Shown here: positions 1-13,400 of the stretch, one piece after another
Position numbering within the stretch: position 1 is the stretch's first letter
How the letters are laid out: every line of letters begins with the position of its first letter
The notes under the pieces: generated by a model
Seen by the model: only the letters and a program-made list of their open reading frames with translations
Database searches by the model: none
What the model was told of the DNA's origin: nothing
Position numbers and translations under genes: made by a program
Assembly: GCA_001939145.1 (NCBI GenBank)
Contig: LSRX01000491.1
Span: 72,501 to 136,500, forward strand
Source: Symbiodinium microadriaticum
Lineage: Eukaryota; Sar; Dinophyceae; Suessiales; Symbiodiniaceae
Length of the DNA: 64,000 nt
Reading direction: 5' to 3'

Positions 1-2540
1 ACATCATCAGAACGGTGAGGACGGTGAGATGTAGGATTCTTGAACTTTCTCGACACCCAAGGCCCTGATCTGAGGCTGCTGCGATCAGCAGCAGGACGGC
101 AGCGCAAACGATCGCCCCCGTCAGGTACATAAACTTCACCTGAGCTGTGATGGCACTGGACAAGCTCTCCGCTTTCCCGAGACTCCGTTCCGCAGCCCTG
201 GGCCCAGAGCCGCTGCAAAGACTCCACAAAGAATCACCCTTTCGGCAGTACAGCCTCTGGCTGTATGTATGTGCCGTGTTTCATCACGTCTACGAAGCAG
301 AATCTAGCCCTCAACTCGGCATCTTAGAACTCGCAAGCCCTACACCCCGAACTCGGAAAACTGCAAACCCCATGCTTCTGCCAGCCAAGCCTCAAGTGCT
401 GATGGCAGGGCCATCGGCAAAGCTATAAACAAGTCCTGCCAGACAAGGCACCCTGAACCGCTCGTCTTGGAGCAGGATCAGGGTTGGAGGGCTGGCAGGT
501 TCGAACCAAATCCGGACTAACTGGTGCAAGTATATCTTCTACATTTTGCGATAAGAAAAGCTCAGCCCAAAGCACCGTGCTTTATCGGAAGACTCCAAAC
601 AAACCCCTGCAAACTCAACCGTTTCGAGCTCTCTGACGGTTGCACCTGCTCTACTTCCAAAGGGCTTGGTGCCACCGGAGCGAAGAATCCACCGACCTTT
701 TGAAGGCTTTGGGCGGCTGATTGATGCAGAGAAGTTTTGGGGGCCGCTAAATTTGAGGACGTCCCAGCTTTGGCAAACTCCAAGATTCGTTGTACTCTGG
801 CGCACATGTCAGGTTTCGTGCCCTATAGGTGTTGAGTATATGGGATGCTTCATTTAGGACTGAGGGCCTGAGGGCTTGAAGCTTCAGGAGGTGGCATTTG
901 GGTTCAGCTTCTGCTTCAAGGGCTCTTGCTTCCGAGTGTCGGCCCTGTCCCCCGCAAGGCTTAGGGATCCAGGGTTGAGGGAGTATACGCACTCCCTGAA
1001 ACCCAGTGTCTCGAGGTGTCGGGGCATGCGAAACCGTAAGCATGGTCCCTAAAGCATTGCCCTGGAACCTTGGAGCTTGTAAACGGGAACCGGAAAACCC
1101 AAACCAGAGTTGCGCCTGGAAGTAGTTTGCAGTAGGGAGGCTAAACGAACTGCATTTGTCACTACTGATCTGGGTTGCTATGGCTGCTGCGGCATGGCCC
1201 AAAGACGCCAAATCCAAACAGTTGATCATTACCTGCTAAAGCCTTTGACCGAAACCCTCCCTCAGCCAAGCGGCTGAGGCAACAAATGTTGACAACTAAA
1301 CTTGAACACGGAGGGTGCGCGGCCTTGGTGTCTAAGCGCCCAGCGTCCTGACTGAGGCTGCGGACGCCACCGGCTAGCTCCAGCATTGCACCAAGAAGCA
1401 CCTGGACATGCTGGGACTGGTCACCGGACAGCAGGGGTTGATGCCAGCCTTCTGGCTTCGGGCGGGGGAAGGTTTATCTTCACGGCTGTTCCGAGTCAAC
1501 CTGGTTTTCAGTACGGCTTAGGGATCGCGTAAAAGCGCCATGTTTTGCAGACATTGGGGTCGATGAGGGTTACGGCTTTTCGATGCTATCCTGCATTGCA
1601 GGTCTTAACTTTCCCATTCCCGAACCCTACGTGGTTGCGCGTTGATCCAGGACTGGCATTGATCTCTGTTCACATTCATAAGGAGGAAAACAGCGCACTT
1701 AGCTGATTGAGCGACCAGAAACAGTTCTATCACCAACACGCGCCATGATCACTAAGTTGGAACGACCGCATACCTGCCTGAGCTTGCTCTTGCACACTGC
1801 ACAAGCGGACAGCATGCCGGAAGGCAAACGCATACCGCTGGTCTTTGGTCTCTTCATGGCATCCCGCATGCCAGAGGCTCCAGCTCTTCGGCACAAATCT
1901 TCTGGATGCTTTGTGAGGTATCGGTTCAACAGTCTTGAGTGAGTGCTTAGCAATGCAGCGGACAGTCGTATCTTCAGGCCCTGCTGCGCGGCCAAGGGCA
2001 TGGAATCTCAAGTGGCACCGGGCTTCGCATTCCACGCATCTGGACAAGAAGCGGTCTTGGCCGCTGCCAGGGCTGTCTGGAAGTCAAGAGGATTCAGGAC
2101 TCAACCTCAATCATGCCTGAGGGAAATCACCGTTGCAATCCTGCACAAACTCACAGAACCCCGAAATCTTACAGCCTCAACAATTTTCGTTGTGAAACCT
2201 GGTTGAACTTCCGTCAGCATCCCGGCAAAGGGCACCCAAGCCCTTCTAGGCACCTGTACAGTCTCAACTGCTGGGGCTGTCAGCGTGCAGCAGTCTGGGA
2301 TGTGCCCAATTCGACTGAGTGACAGAAACGGTGGGACTGTCTGGCGATGTCTGCTCAAATTCATGCCTCCGCCCCCCACACAGATCAAAACGACGGTTTC
2401 GTATGCACTGCAGACTGGCATTTACGTAAGAGACTTCCATTCCTGGCAAAGCTCCGTATGCCGATAATCGTTTGAAATTAACATACCTGCCCGTTTTCGT
2501 CCGAACCGTCTCAAATGCTAGCTGCGACCTCAAGGTGGGA
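1..2540. other. Unique sequence, no supported gene
   Basis: I see no coding region here. The open frames are short (under 165 codons), overlap on both strands and have no recognisable domain. A B-box-like word near 497-507 has no matching acceptor stem or A box, so I do not call a tRNA. Confidence 0.6.
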
Positions 2541-2547
2541 ACATTAG

Positions 2548-2846
2548 CATTAGTCGTCGTCGTCGCTGTCCAGGTCCTGGCCCACCTCGGGCATGATCAG
2601 GCAAGCAGCAGCATTAGCAGCAGTAGGATATATAGTAGGACTTGATGCAGTCGTAGCAGTAGTTGCTGTTGTAGCAGCAGCAGCAGCAGCAGTAGTAGCA
2701 GCAGGAGTAGTAGTAGTGGTGGTGGTAGTCGTCGTCGTCGTCGTCGTAGTAGTAGTAGTAGTAGTAGTAGCAGCAGCAGAGCAGTAGTAGTAGTCGTCGT
2801 CGTCGTCGTCGTAGTAGTGGTAGTAGTAGTGGTAGCAGTAGTAGCA

Positions 2847-2898
<52 letters not shown>

Positions 2899-2972
2899 CA
2901 GTCGTAGTAGTAGTAGTAGTAGTAGTAGTAGTCGTAGTAGTAGTAGTAGTAGTAGTCGTAGTAGTAGTCGTG

Positions 2973-3032
<60 letters not shown>

Positions 3033-3035
3033 ATT

Positions 3036-3116
<81 letters not shown>
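2548..3116. repeat. Compound trinucleotide microsatellite (GTA/GTC/GCA)
   Basis: The stretch is built from GTA, GTC and GCA triplets. It starts as mixed triplets, passes through a long GTA array and ends in a pure GCA array from about 3036 that runs directly into an assembly gap. Long poly-Val, poly-Ser or poly-Tyr frames across it are repeat translations, not proteins. Confidence 0.95.
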
Positions 3117-3478
3117 NNNNNNNNNNNNNNNNNNNNNNNNNNNNNNNNNNNNNNNNNNNNNNNNNNNNNNNNNNNNNNNNNNNNNNNNNNNNNNNNNNNN
3201 NNNNNNNNNNNNNNNNNNNNNNNNNNNNNNNNNNNNNNNNNNNNNNNNNNNNNNNNNNNNNNNNNNNNNNNNNNNNNNNNNNNNNNNNNNNNNNNNNNNN
3301 NNNNNNNNNNNNNNNNNNNNNNNNNNNNNNNNNNNNNNNNNNNNNNNNNNNNNNNNNNNNNNNNNNNNNNNNNNNNNNNNNNNNNNNNNNNNNNNNNNNN
3401 NNNNNNNNNNNNNNNNNNNNNNNNNNNNNNNNNNNNNNNNNNNNNNNNNNNNNNNNNNNNNNNNNNNNNNNNNNNNNN
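3117..3478. other. Assembly gap (362 N)
   Basis: A run of N lies between a GCA array on the left and a GGTA array on the right. The two flanks have different repeat units, so the true sequence and its length are unknown. Confidence 0.99.
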
Positions 3479-3830
3479 GGTAGGTAGGTAGGTAGGTAGG
3501 TAGGTAAGTAGGTAGGTAGGTAGGTAGGTCGGTAGGTAGGTCGGTAGGTCGGTAGGTCGGTAGGTCGGTAGGTCGGGTAGGTAGGTAGGTAGGTAGGTAG
3601 GTAGGTAGGTAGGTACGTAGGTAGGTAGGTAGGTAGGTAGGTAGGTAGGTAGGTAGGTAAGTAGGTAGGTAGGTAGGCAGGCAGGCAGGCAGGTAGGTAG
3701 GTAGGTAGGTAGGTACGTGCAGTAGTTGTTGTAGTAGTCGTAGCAGAAGTGGTGGTAGTGGTGGTGGTGGTGGTGTCGTTGTTGTCGTTGTGGTTGTGGT
3801 TGTTGTTGTCGTCGTCGTCGCCGCCGGAAG
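3479..3830. repeat. GGTA tetranucleotide array with GTT/GTC tail
   Basis: A GGTA array with scattered GGTC and GGCA variants runs to about 3715. A shorter stretch of GTA, GTG and GTT triplets follows to about 3830. The array is imperfect, which suggests it is not very recent. Confidence 0.95.
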
Positions 3831-4505
3831 CAGCGGGGACATTGGGAGCAGTAGCTGCAGCAGCCGAGTATTCACTCAAGACCGCTCTCCTGGAACTCCG
3901 GCAGTAGAACCAAGGTCAGTGGTTGCCCAGGTTCGGTCGAGTATGGGGTAACCTAATCAGCCTAGCTGGGACCCACTACATATGGGACAAAGACACTTAA
4001 ATCAAGCTGTCTGCAAGAAACATGTGCTAGAGTCTAGAGAACATGGCCAGGTCCCACGAAGTCGACTTGATGGAGGCGTTGCCTCACAAGCTTCAGGTCC
4101 TATGGACATAGATCATGGCTGTTGTGATCAAGTCCAGCTGCAGCTGCTGCTTCTTCGCCACGATGTACTTGTGAACCTGATTTGTCTAGCTCTGGCATTA
4201 CCTGCGATACCTGCATGGGACGTCGAAGATCCGCGCTCTATTTCTGAATTCTATTGCACTATAGAAGCTTCCAACGTAGCAGGCCTCTGACCCAGCGCCC
4301 AAACAAAACAAAACTGTACCTGAACGACCCGAACTTAAACCGGGTTCAATGATTGCAGCCACGTCGCAGCATCTTCTGTACCTCACTCATCCAACTGAAG
4401 ATGCTTGCGCGGCGTGCACACTAACTGGCCTGTAACCTCTCTCTATCTTAACCTTAAACAACCCTATGTGCAAATGCTCGAGGCCTACAAGTCTCTCCCG
4501 TAATT
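3831..4505. other. Unique sequence, no supported gene
   Basis: Short overlapping frames only. Nothing recognised on either strand. Confidence 0.6.
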
Positions 4506-4621
4506 GCAGTCACATATACATATATGCATATGTGTGTATGCATGTCTGTCTATCTGTCTGTATGTCTGTATGTACGTATGTATGTATGCATGCATGTATG
4601 TATGTATGTATGTATGTATGC

Positions 4622-4664
<43 letters not shown>

Positions 4665-4711
4665 TGTAAGTATGTATGTAAGTATGTATGTATGTATGTA
4701 TGTATGTATTC

Positions 4712-4754
<43 letters not shown>

Positions 4755-5128
4755 TGTAAGTATGTATGTAAGTATGTATGTATGTATGTATGTATGTATT
4801 TATGTATGTATGTATGTATGTATGTATGTATGTATGTATGTATGTACAATGTCTGTCTGTCTGTAATTATGCATGCATGTATGCATGTATGTGTGCATAT
4901 ACATGTATACATATACATTATACTATAGTTTATATACAAAAATTATATAGTCATGTGTGTATATATACACATTGTATATGCAAACATACAAACACATACA
5001 CACATACACTAACAATACATACAGACATACGTGCATACATACAGACACACAGACATACCCATGAACCTACACATACGTACATGCATACGTGCATGCATGC
5101 ATACGCACACACACACACACACAGAGAT
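4506..5128. repeat. Tetranucleotide cluster with a 90-bp higher-order unit
   Basis: TATG and AAGT tetramers fill 4540-4850, followed by looser CATA/CACA-rich sequence to 5128. Within 4621-4800 a block of AAGT repeats followed by mixed AAGT/ATGT occurs twice with a period of 90 bp, so part of the microsatellite was itself duplicated as a unit. Confidence 0.9.
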
Positions 5129-8100
5129 GCAGAAAGTAGACCTGTGGAGATGAAGGAGCACGAGTCTGCAAAGCTGCCGAAGCTTCCCGCTGGCACCCCT
5201 TCTGCACCACTCGAACCCCATGCCCCCTCTCCCCCGCCCATCCCCAAAATGCGCCAAACAAAACGCGAAAACAAACTCCACAGACACATCCTGGAACTTA
5301 CTCAGCACAGTGGACAAATTGGTCGGCTATTCGCCCGCGCCCACGGCCCGCATCATGTCAATAACAGTGACCAGCGTTTACAAGGATTGTCTTGGGCAGA
5401 AAGGGTTCCTTAGAATTCCTTATTCATGAACATGGTCGAGGTGAACTGCATTACCTTGTATAGGGCTGGACGTTGTCAGCTTGGGCAGCATGACGTAATC
5501 GGAACACGCAGGGTCTGTGGGCAAAATGCGGGGGCGAGGGGTGCATCTGTGTACCTACAGCATCACATACTCCAATACCATAGCGAGACCACTCAACCTC
5601 AGGTGCTCTGTACGTTTGGCTCTGGGGCCTGTCGGGGTCAGGGAACCAAAAAAACTCCGACATCTAGGACCCAAACTGAAGACTTGAAGCCAAATGCAGG
5701 AGCGAGGCCATTGCGTGGAAGAGCCGTGGGCGTTGACCTTTTCCATCCTGTTTCAGTAGAGTGGCTGTCTTTTGCTGGGGGATCGGATCGAAGGTTTGCG
5801 GGTGGCTTCGGCTATTGAGTGTAGGATGCCCCAGCACTCAAGCATAAGGTCTCCACACATCTCCAGCGAGTTGCGCACACAAATTACAACGACTGCAACC
5901 TCCACCGCAATAGTCAATCCTGACAGCGGTGCGACAACGAAAACCCAGCTCGCAGCATCCTCCTGATAAAAACACAGCATTCTCGTGCGGCTGCGCACGT
6001 ATCCTTGTGCCAATCATCAACGAATCACAGACCCCGGCAGTGACCTCCATGGTTGACAAATTCGTCAATGGCTTCTGTCGCGGCAGCGCCACCCTGACCG
6101 AACAACTTTGATAGGACTGCAGAGTGAAGCGTTTGGATCGGGCCTTCACATATCCCTTCCCCTAAAGAGCATGGTGGCATGGCAAGGCAAGGCATGGTAG
6201 CAAGGCTATGGATACTTAGCTTGCTTCATTCTTGACAGACACTTCACATCGATGAGCTCGGGGAAACCGTCTGTGTTCCGTAACCCTGCAACAAGCGAAG
6301 AGCCGAACAAGCAACTTGTAGAGGAGCCTTTACAGCCAATCAGTCGTGGTAGTAGCGAGGGTATGTATATACACGAAACGTTAGGCAACAGTAGAACGAC
6401 ACGTGGCACGAATGAAGATCTAAAGACCCAGCCAGAGATTGTGGACATCCCCGGACAGAGCAGCTGAGGCAAGCACCAAAGATTCCGGATCCTGAATGGC
6501 GGCTAACACTAGCAGTCACTAGCACCAAACTAAACATCCTAAGTAATCTTGAAGCTTATGGCCCTAAGTTGAAAAACAATGAGAAGTAATCGAATCGGCC
6601 ATTCCAAGACCCAACATACCGAATTTGCCGGCCTCTTCAGTGAGTTGCCTCCTCAGGTCCGCAGGTAGGAAGCCTGCATTCGAGGTTTCGCGCTCTGGAG
6701 TTCTATTCTTTTCGGGCTAGGCTTTCGGGGTGAAACGAATAAAGTGGGTGCAACCTGGGTTTTATCCTCTAGACGATGTCGTGAGGCCTAGTGCCGGTAT
6801 CTAGGCAGGGGCGATTGCCAGGAGCGCGGCAGGCCCTGGGGGCAGGCATGCCCAACAAGCAGGGAGCTGGCACCAGGCAAACGGCAGAAGTGGCAGACAC
6901 GGTCTTCATCGCATTTGTAGTTGTAGTTACCATAACACTCGTAGAGTCGGAGATGACTTAATGGTCTTAGCAGTCATCTTCCTTCTCGGTCTCGTCAACT
7001 CCTCCTCGTCGTCACTGTCGCAGAAGTCGTAATTAGTCTTGTGACTCCAGTCCAAAGCAGCGCCGACAGTTACTGCAGGGCTTTGGGTTGCGAGTTTCGG
7101 TATGGGGTCAGTTCAGGGCCCAGGGTTTTTCGACGACTCATGAGACACACAATGAACAAAACCCTGGCCTGCATTCTTCGATCATACCTCTTAGCGCCTG
7201 CCTTGCCGACACCTCAACTCCTGACCCTGAAGCTCAAGAATCCGTAATTTGCGAGCAGTACAAAACCCAAACCAAAAAACACACCTCCACAAGTGTCATT
7301 GTGCACCTTGCAAGGGCGCAGGGTGTCCCGGCATGTCCTGTGCGCATGTAATGGTTGGCGCCACAACTCAAATCTCCATGTTCTGTAGTGGCTTTCTGGC
7401 GGTCGTTTAGGTTTCTAGGTTGAATAGGCTTTCATTCATCGGCTAGTAGGGTTGGTGTAAATGTACGCAAGTAGTACCAAGGAGGGTTTCCGGAAGCTCG
7501 GATTCGGCTTGTGGCTTCTGTGGTGCGAGGGTCTCGGTTGAGGTTGTATGATTCTCTGACACTGAGTTTTGAGAATGTAGTGTCTGGGACCTAGATCGAG
7601 CAGAGACGGCATCTGCCTCTCGGGCCTGCTTCTCAAACTTTGAAAGACTCAAACACACCCTACATCAAACATGAACTTAAAAGCTGTACCTTGAATTCTT
7701 ACACTCTGCACCATCAAGTGTACATCACTCGGTCACACGAAATTGAGCGTTCTTTGGAAGACAAGCCACCCTAGATTCCTAGATCAAATCCTCGGCTTGA
7801 CGGTTCTGCCAATTGATCCAGTGCTCTGGTGCGTGGCGGTCCAAACTCCAAAACCGTCTTCGCTGTCCAAGGAGCACGAATGCCCGCAAGGAGCCACTGA
7901 AGAACCACTCCCATTTCATTCAGGCCCTGGTGGCTAAACCTCGGGTCTGATCGTACTGCAGCGTCAAGGGCACGCAGACTTCAAGGTTCTCTGTTGCTTG
8001 ATTGCGCTTGGCTTTTTGTTCTGGGTGCAACGCAAAAAAGAGAGAGCTTCCCGTTCAGGGTTTCGGGTTTGGCGGGCTGGCGCTGTCTTGCATGGAATGT

Positions 8101-8925
8101 GCCAATGCGTTCATGGCACAAGGGCTTGTGTGCAGCGTCCAGCTTCGAGCTTTCAAGTCGCTGGGTGAGGAGGGTGCTCAATTGGAAACCGCAACCAAAG
8201 ACTGCAGAATTGAGTGCATGCAACACTTACACAGAGTGAAGCAACACACGAGGCTGTAAAATGCGACACTCACATACAGCTGCCGCAGTCTTTTCTGACC
8301 ATGACTTGTGCTATGGTGTTGTTTACGATGTTTCTCGGAACAGCTTAGCCGCTTTCTGTCAGTGACGATGTCAGTGGCTTATGAACACTTTTGGTCCTTC
8401 TCATAGACACGTGGCTACTGGCACTGCTCTTTAAGGAGCACAGCTGACTCTGATGATGCTACTGTTGATCGATTTCTGCTGTGTTCCTGCTAATGCCCTC
8501 AGTATTGAAAACCGCTCTCACCTGCAGCTGTGACAGTGTTGAACTTGCTGCAGATAGCATTACTTTTGTTACGATGGAACAGCACGCCGTCTTACTACTG
8601 GCGAATGGGACGGTCTGTTGATATTCATGCTGCCTGTTCGGTGTATCTTCAATCTGGCCTGATGAAGACGACAATGATAACGATGACGGCAAGGGTACTC
8701 AGTTTGTTCTTCCCTACATGAACACATGAACTTCATCCTGGTGGCAACGCCGCATGCTGGCTGGCAGCAACATGGAAAACATCGAGCGCCGTCTTAGCCA
8801 AGCATCGACTTGCTACAAAGAGTGCATGTCATTGACCGGTTGCGGCGACCTAGATATAGGGGACTTAGATTTATATAGGTTTTGGAGGCAGCTCAGCCAA
8901 AATTTGACAAATCTTGACAAAATAA
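5129..8925. other. Unique sequence, no supported gene
   Basis: Mixed-composition DNA with many overlapping short frames (mostly under 110 codons). No domain, RNA gene or repeat array is recognised. Confidence 0.55.
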
Positions 8926-8993
8926 AGACAAATAAAGACAAATAAAGACAAATAAAGACAAATAAANGCAGTAGCAGTAGCAGTAGCAGTAGC

Positions 8994-9046
<53 letters not shown>

Positions 9047-9068
9047 CAGCAGCAGCAGCAGCAGCTGC

Positions 9069-9129
<61 letters not shown>
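8926..9129. repeat. Compound microsatellite: AAATAAAGAC decamers, then GCAGTA/GTA/GCA
   Basis: About four copies of an AAATAAAGAC decamer end at a single N (8967), followed by GCAGTA hexamers, GTA triplets, a short GCA block and more GTA. The change of unit exactly at the N suggests that two sequences were joined there. Confidence 0.92.
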
Positions 9130-11765
9130 CTGGGAAGAACCGGTGCTTTGTAAGTGTTCTGCATGTTGCAAGTATCTTCATAAGTAGCATGCAAAGCGGT
9201 TGTATGTAGAATGCAAGGCACTTATGTGTGTGACAAAGAAATATAGGTGTTAAGAGGATTAGGGAACTGTTTAGATAGGTGCTGTAAGTATGTTGTCGAT
9301 TTATAGAAGGGTTAAAGGACTTAATTCACTAAAACTAGCCAAATAACATAACGTTTTTAAGAGTACAGTTTAGTATATTCATTCAGGTCTAGATCACAGT
9401 GTGTGCTTTGTCTTGCAGCAGCTTTTTGGTCAGGGGGGGGGGGCAGCGCGGGCAATAAATGTGCATTCATGCAGCTGCTAGTAGCAGAAGCAGCTGTAGT
9501 AGTGATGGCAGTGGTAGTAGCAGCAGCTGTATTGGTGTGGTTGTGGTGGTCGTTGAAGCAGAAGTGGAAGCAGCCGAAGAAGTAGCGGCAGCAGAAGCAG
9601 CGGCGGCAGCAATACAACAGCTGATGCGTTCAGTTCATGACGACGACTTCTATACCCCATGATTTGGAAAAAATATCTGAAGACAGTTCACGCCATCTGT
9701 GTCATATGCCGCGGGCGAGGTTCTGCCATTCAACTTTCAAGGTGCAGGCCTTTGGCTTTGCTGTCTAGTCTAAAGGTCCAGAGTCCAGGCTCGTGGGGGT
9801 TTTCCAGGCGTGGGGTTTTAACTACAACCATCCTCCTAACAGTCACATGGACCGGCGGATGATGGGACACGGTGACGGCATTCCTGACTCTCAGACGAGT
9901 CAACTGAAGCGTGAGAATCGACCTGGAAATATTCAGGCTTCAGGAACTAAGTTTCCTGTGCCCTGTATCCCGTTTCGAAACTTATCAGAGTCCGAACTCA
10001 GCTTGCCAGAGAATAGAATCAGACAGGGCTCTAGACTAAAGTGACTAAAGGGGCTTGGAGTTCTCGGTGGCAACAGTTGGTTGGACATATTCATTCTCCC
10101 CAACCACGGTCCCAGGCGAAGTAACATCTGCCCTGTGTAGCCCGATACTAAGCTTCCACCGTGCTGCTCCATTGTCGATGCTCAGCATGGTGTCCGCTGC
10201 CAGCCTGGTCTCGCGAACCCTACTCTAAGGCCTACCGCCGCAAATCCATGCAAGGCGCATCAACAGCAGTCGATTTAGCTGAACTTAGATCCACATGAAC
10301 ACCATGTTCGATCAGCAACTACGCCCTGGCTTGGAGCGAAAGCAGAAAGCCATAAAGACAGCTAGCGCAGCGCATCAGGCCCTGCTTGCACTCTGTCGGA
10401 TGTCCTCACCACGGGGCTACAGGGTACCGAGTCCCGGAGGTCCTAGTAGGACTGAGCGGAAGCCTTGACCCTGTAAGTTGCCGCCCAACCGGCAACACCT
10501 CAAGAGTAGGGTGTTTCTGTCATTCTCTCCATCGTAACACCTAGAGTTATATACATATATAGTTCTCTATATGTACACTCACTGACACTCCCAGCGGCTC
10601 TATGTGCACTTATACCCAACCGTAAAACAACCCTGCTTCACCTGAGTTGTGCAGCATGTGCTTGTGACATGAACTGGGCGAGTCATTGTATCTTTCTAGT
10701 TCTGTGATTGCTGTTGCGTAGACACTGGAGAAAAATCGCAGCACATTGACAAATAGCTGACGTAGCTCGATATACACCGGGCTGCATCTTGTTATGCACG
10801 GAGGCTGAGGGGCACCAATAAAGCGAAAAGCTGGTGACACTCAATCCTTTTTTCCATGTCAGGGTAGCACCTGAGCATCAGCAAGTGCACGATGAAACTC
10901 ACAAACAATAAACCAAGTCAGGGCTGCAGCATCGCATCTTGCTTTTTTTCATCCGGAAGGGGCTGGAGTCAAAGCAGTTTCCAAGCGTGGTATGGCGCGT
11001 GCTTGCTGTCGAGCAGCACCCCTTCCACCTGCTCTCCACGTGCCCCGCCGAGTGCTCGCCTGACAAACAATTGACATTCCTTCGGTTCAACGCCTACTGA
11101 TTTTGATGCGTGATTTGGACTGTCCGTTCACCCTGAGCCCGTGTTAGGCGACGGGTTTCTTCAAAGAGCTGTTGACTTACAAACACACTTCATGGTCGGG
11201 AAACGAAGGTTGCCCATAGCCCTTATTCTGATGCATTAGGGCTACATGCGTTTAGAGCTGTTTTTGGATTGCAATCAGAGCGCCTCAACTATCTCAACCA
11301 ATACTGCATCATGCGAGACGCGCTTTTTGCAGGTGACCGCGACATTATTAATTACTGCTCTTCCTCAGTCGGGCATAGCAGCACGGTCTGCAAAGTGTAG
11401 CTTTCCAGGCTGCTGTGGTGCCTTTCCAAAATACTGTAGATCAACTTTAAATCTCCAGGTGCTTCCATCTGACCCTCGAGGCCAACAGACCAACGAACTC
11501 ACAAGTATATAGGCATCATGCCGAATCGACCCCTTGCAAATAGACGGAATACAGAACCCACAAAAGGCCTGCTGTGCTTCTATCGTTGTCTCGTATCAGG
11601 GCTTCTGGCTTGCAACTCAGCGGCGCGGGCGGTGTGAGACGGAGCCTGCACGAATGCTTAAATTCCCTTCTGGACTACACTGACTTTAGCTTGTGGCAAT
11701 AATTGTTCTTCGCATGAGAACACGTCCCGGCATTTTCGATCAGAATCAACTGCAACCGCTCGGTT
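9130..11765. other. Mostly unique sequence with an 11-G run and weak GCA-rich stretch
   Basis: A run of 11 G lies at 9433-9443 and an irregular GCA/GTA-rich stretch at about 9475-9620. The rest is unique DNA without a recognisable gene. Confidence 0.55.
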
Positions 11766-11792
11766 CAGATGTATATATATATATATATATAT
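11766..11792. repeat. Short TA dinucleotide array
   Basis: About a dozen TA repeats in otherwise unique sequence. Confidence 0.85.
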
Positions 11793-12640
11793 TATTTACT
11801 TCGTACCTCAGCCTACGCATGTATTTATATACAATGTTTTGTCCTCTTTCCTGTCTCTCTCCCTTCTGCGTACTGTGCACTTCCTGGTCTTCTGATGCAA
11901 CCCTTGCACACATGGTACGCAGTGCTTCCTGTTCAACAATAAGATGAGGGCTTAACGATGAGTTGACGAGCATCGTTTCCCTCAACGACTTCCCCGGAGA
12001 TCTTTGAGGTGGTTCTTCGGAGCCTTCGGCAATATCCACGCGCCCAAACCACACATTTTGCTTCCGGGAAGCCCTCGCGACGGGGTTTGAAACGTGAGGG
12101 TCCAAAACCCTAGCCGCATCTGCATGGAGTGGACTGAAGCAGTTTGACTTCCACGTTTTCCAGATCATCAGCTGAGCCCGGCTGATGCAGTGTACAGTTG
12201 GCGGTTGGCGATGTAGTGCTGATCTGTATCAGTCCCCTCATGTGCCTATGTTTCTGGATGGCAAACTCACAAAAAGCTAAAAACAAATACGGACTAAAGA
12301 CATGACAGCCATGCATATGTACATACAGTATGACCATGAATGGAAGGAACTGCGGCTCAGGGTTCAGCCCTTCAAGTAAAGGGTTGCAGGTTGAGAGCTC
12401 TCCTTCAAAGTGAAGGTTTTTGGTCTCACCGAAACGGTCTCCTGACTTCAACACCCCAAGCCGGGAGGCGTCTGTGCCTCAAGTTGAGGTCAACGACCTC
12501 CTGTAGCGAGGCCATAAACGGTGCGGCGTCTGGGCGCAGCCTCTTCGATTTAAGCACCAGAGCCACAACACCCATGCAACAAAACTCCGCCTTCTAGCCT
12601 GTTGAGTTGATGATGATCCATATAAGTTGTCTACTAGTAT
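11793..12640. other. Unique sequence, no supported gene
   Basis: Short frames on both strands, none recognised. Confidence 0.55.
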
Positions 12641-12953
12641 GGGTGTATGTATGCGTGAGGACATGGATTTATGATGTATGCATGTCTCTATGTATGTGAA
12701 AGAGGATGCATGTATGTATGTATGTATGTATGTATGTATGTATGTATGTATGTACGCATGTATGTATGTATGTATGTATGTACGTACGTATGTATGTATG
12801 TATGTATGTATGTTTGTATGTATGTATGTATGTACGCATGTATGAAGATAACTATGTAAGTAAGTGAGTACGTAGGTAGGGGTGCATGTGTGCACGTGTG
12901 CGCATGTATGTATGGATGCGTGTGAACACACGTATACATGTGTGTGTGTGTAG

Positions 12954-12985
<32 letters not shown>

Positions 12986-13400
12986 GCGCATATTCTGCGA
13001 GGGATCTGCATGTATGTGTGCATGCATGCAGGCAGGCATGCTCGCATGCAGGGGGTGGATTGTAGCTAGGTAGGTAGGGTAGGCAGGCTTGCCAGTAGGG
13101 AGGTGTGCAGGTAGGTAGGTAGGTAGGTAGGTAGGTAGGTAGGTAGGTAGGTAGGCAAGTAGGTAAGTAGGTAGGAAAAGTGTATGCGTGTATGTCCGAA
13201 TTGGTGCATGCGTGCATGTGACTGCATGTACGTAAAGCTGTATGTACGCAGGTAACTACATATGCATGCCTGCATGCATGTATGTCTGCATGCATGACTG
13301 TATGTACTTATGTACATAAGAATGTACGTATGTATGCATGCATGTTTGCCTATGCAAACATGAACATACATGTGCTAACATGCACATGCGAAGGGGCTGC
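12641..13400. repeat. ATGT/GTAG tetranucleotide cluster with TA array
   Basis: ATGT repeats dominate 12700-12845. A TA array lies at about 12953-12985 and a GTAG array at 13105-13175. Degenerate ATGC/ATGT words continue to 13400. The His/Tyr/Thr-rich frames here are repeat translations. Confidence 0.93.

Noticed and set aside
485..520. Possible tRNA (word GGTTCGAACCA)
   Set aside because: The B-box-like word is present, but the flanks do not form a T stem, and no A box or acceptor stem lies at the right distance.
2550..3879. Long frames of poly-Thr, poly-Tyr, poly-Ala and Leu-Pro-Thr-Tyr repeats
   Set aside because: They are translations of microsatellites and run across an N gap. All frames of such repeats are open.
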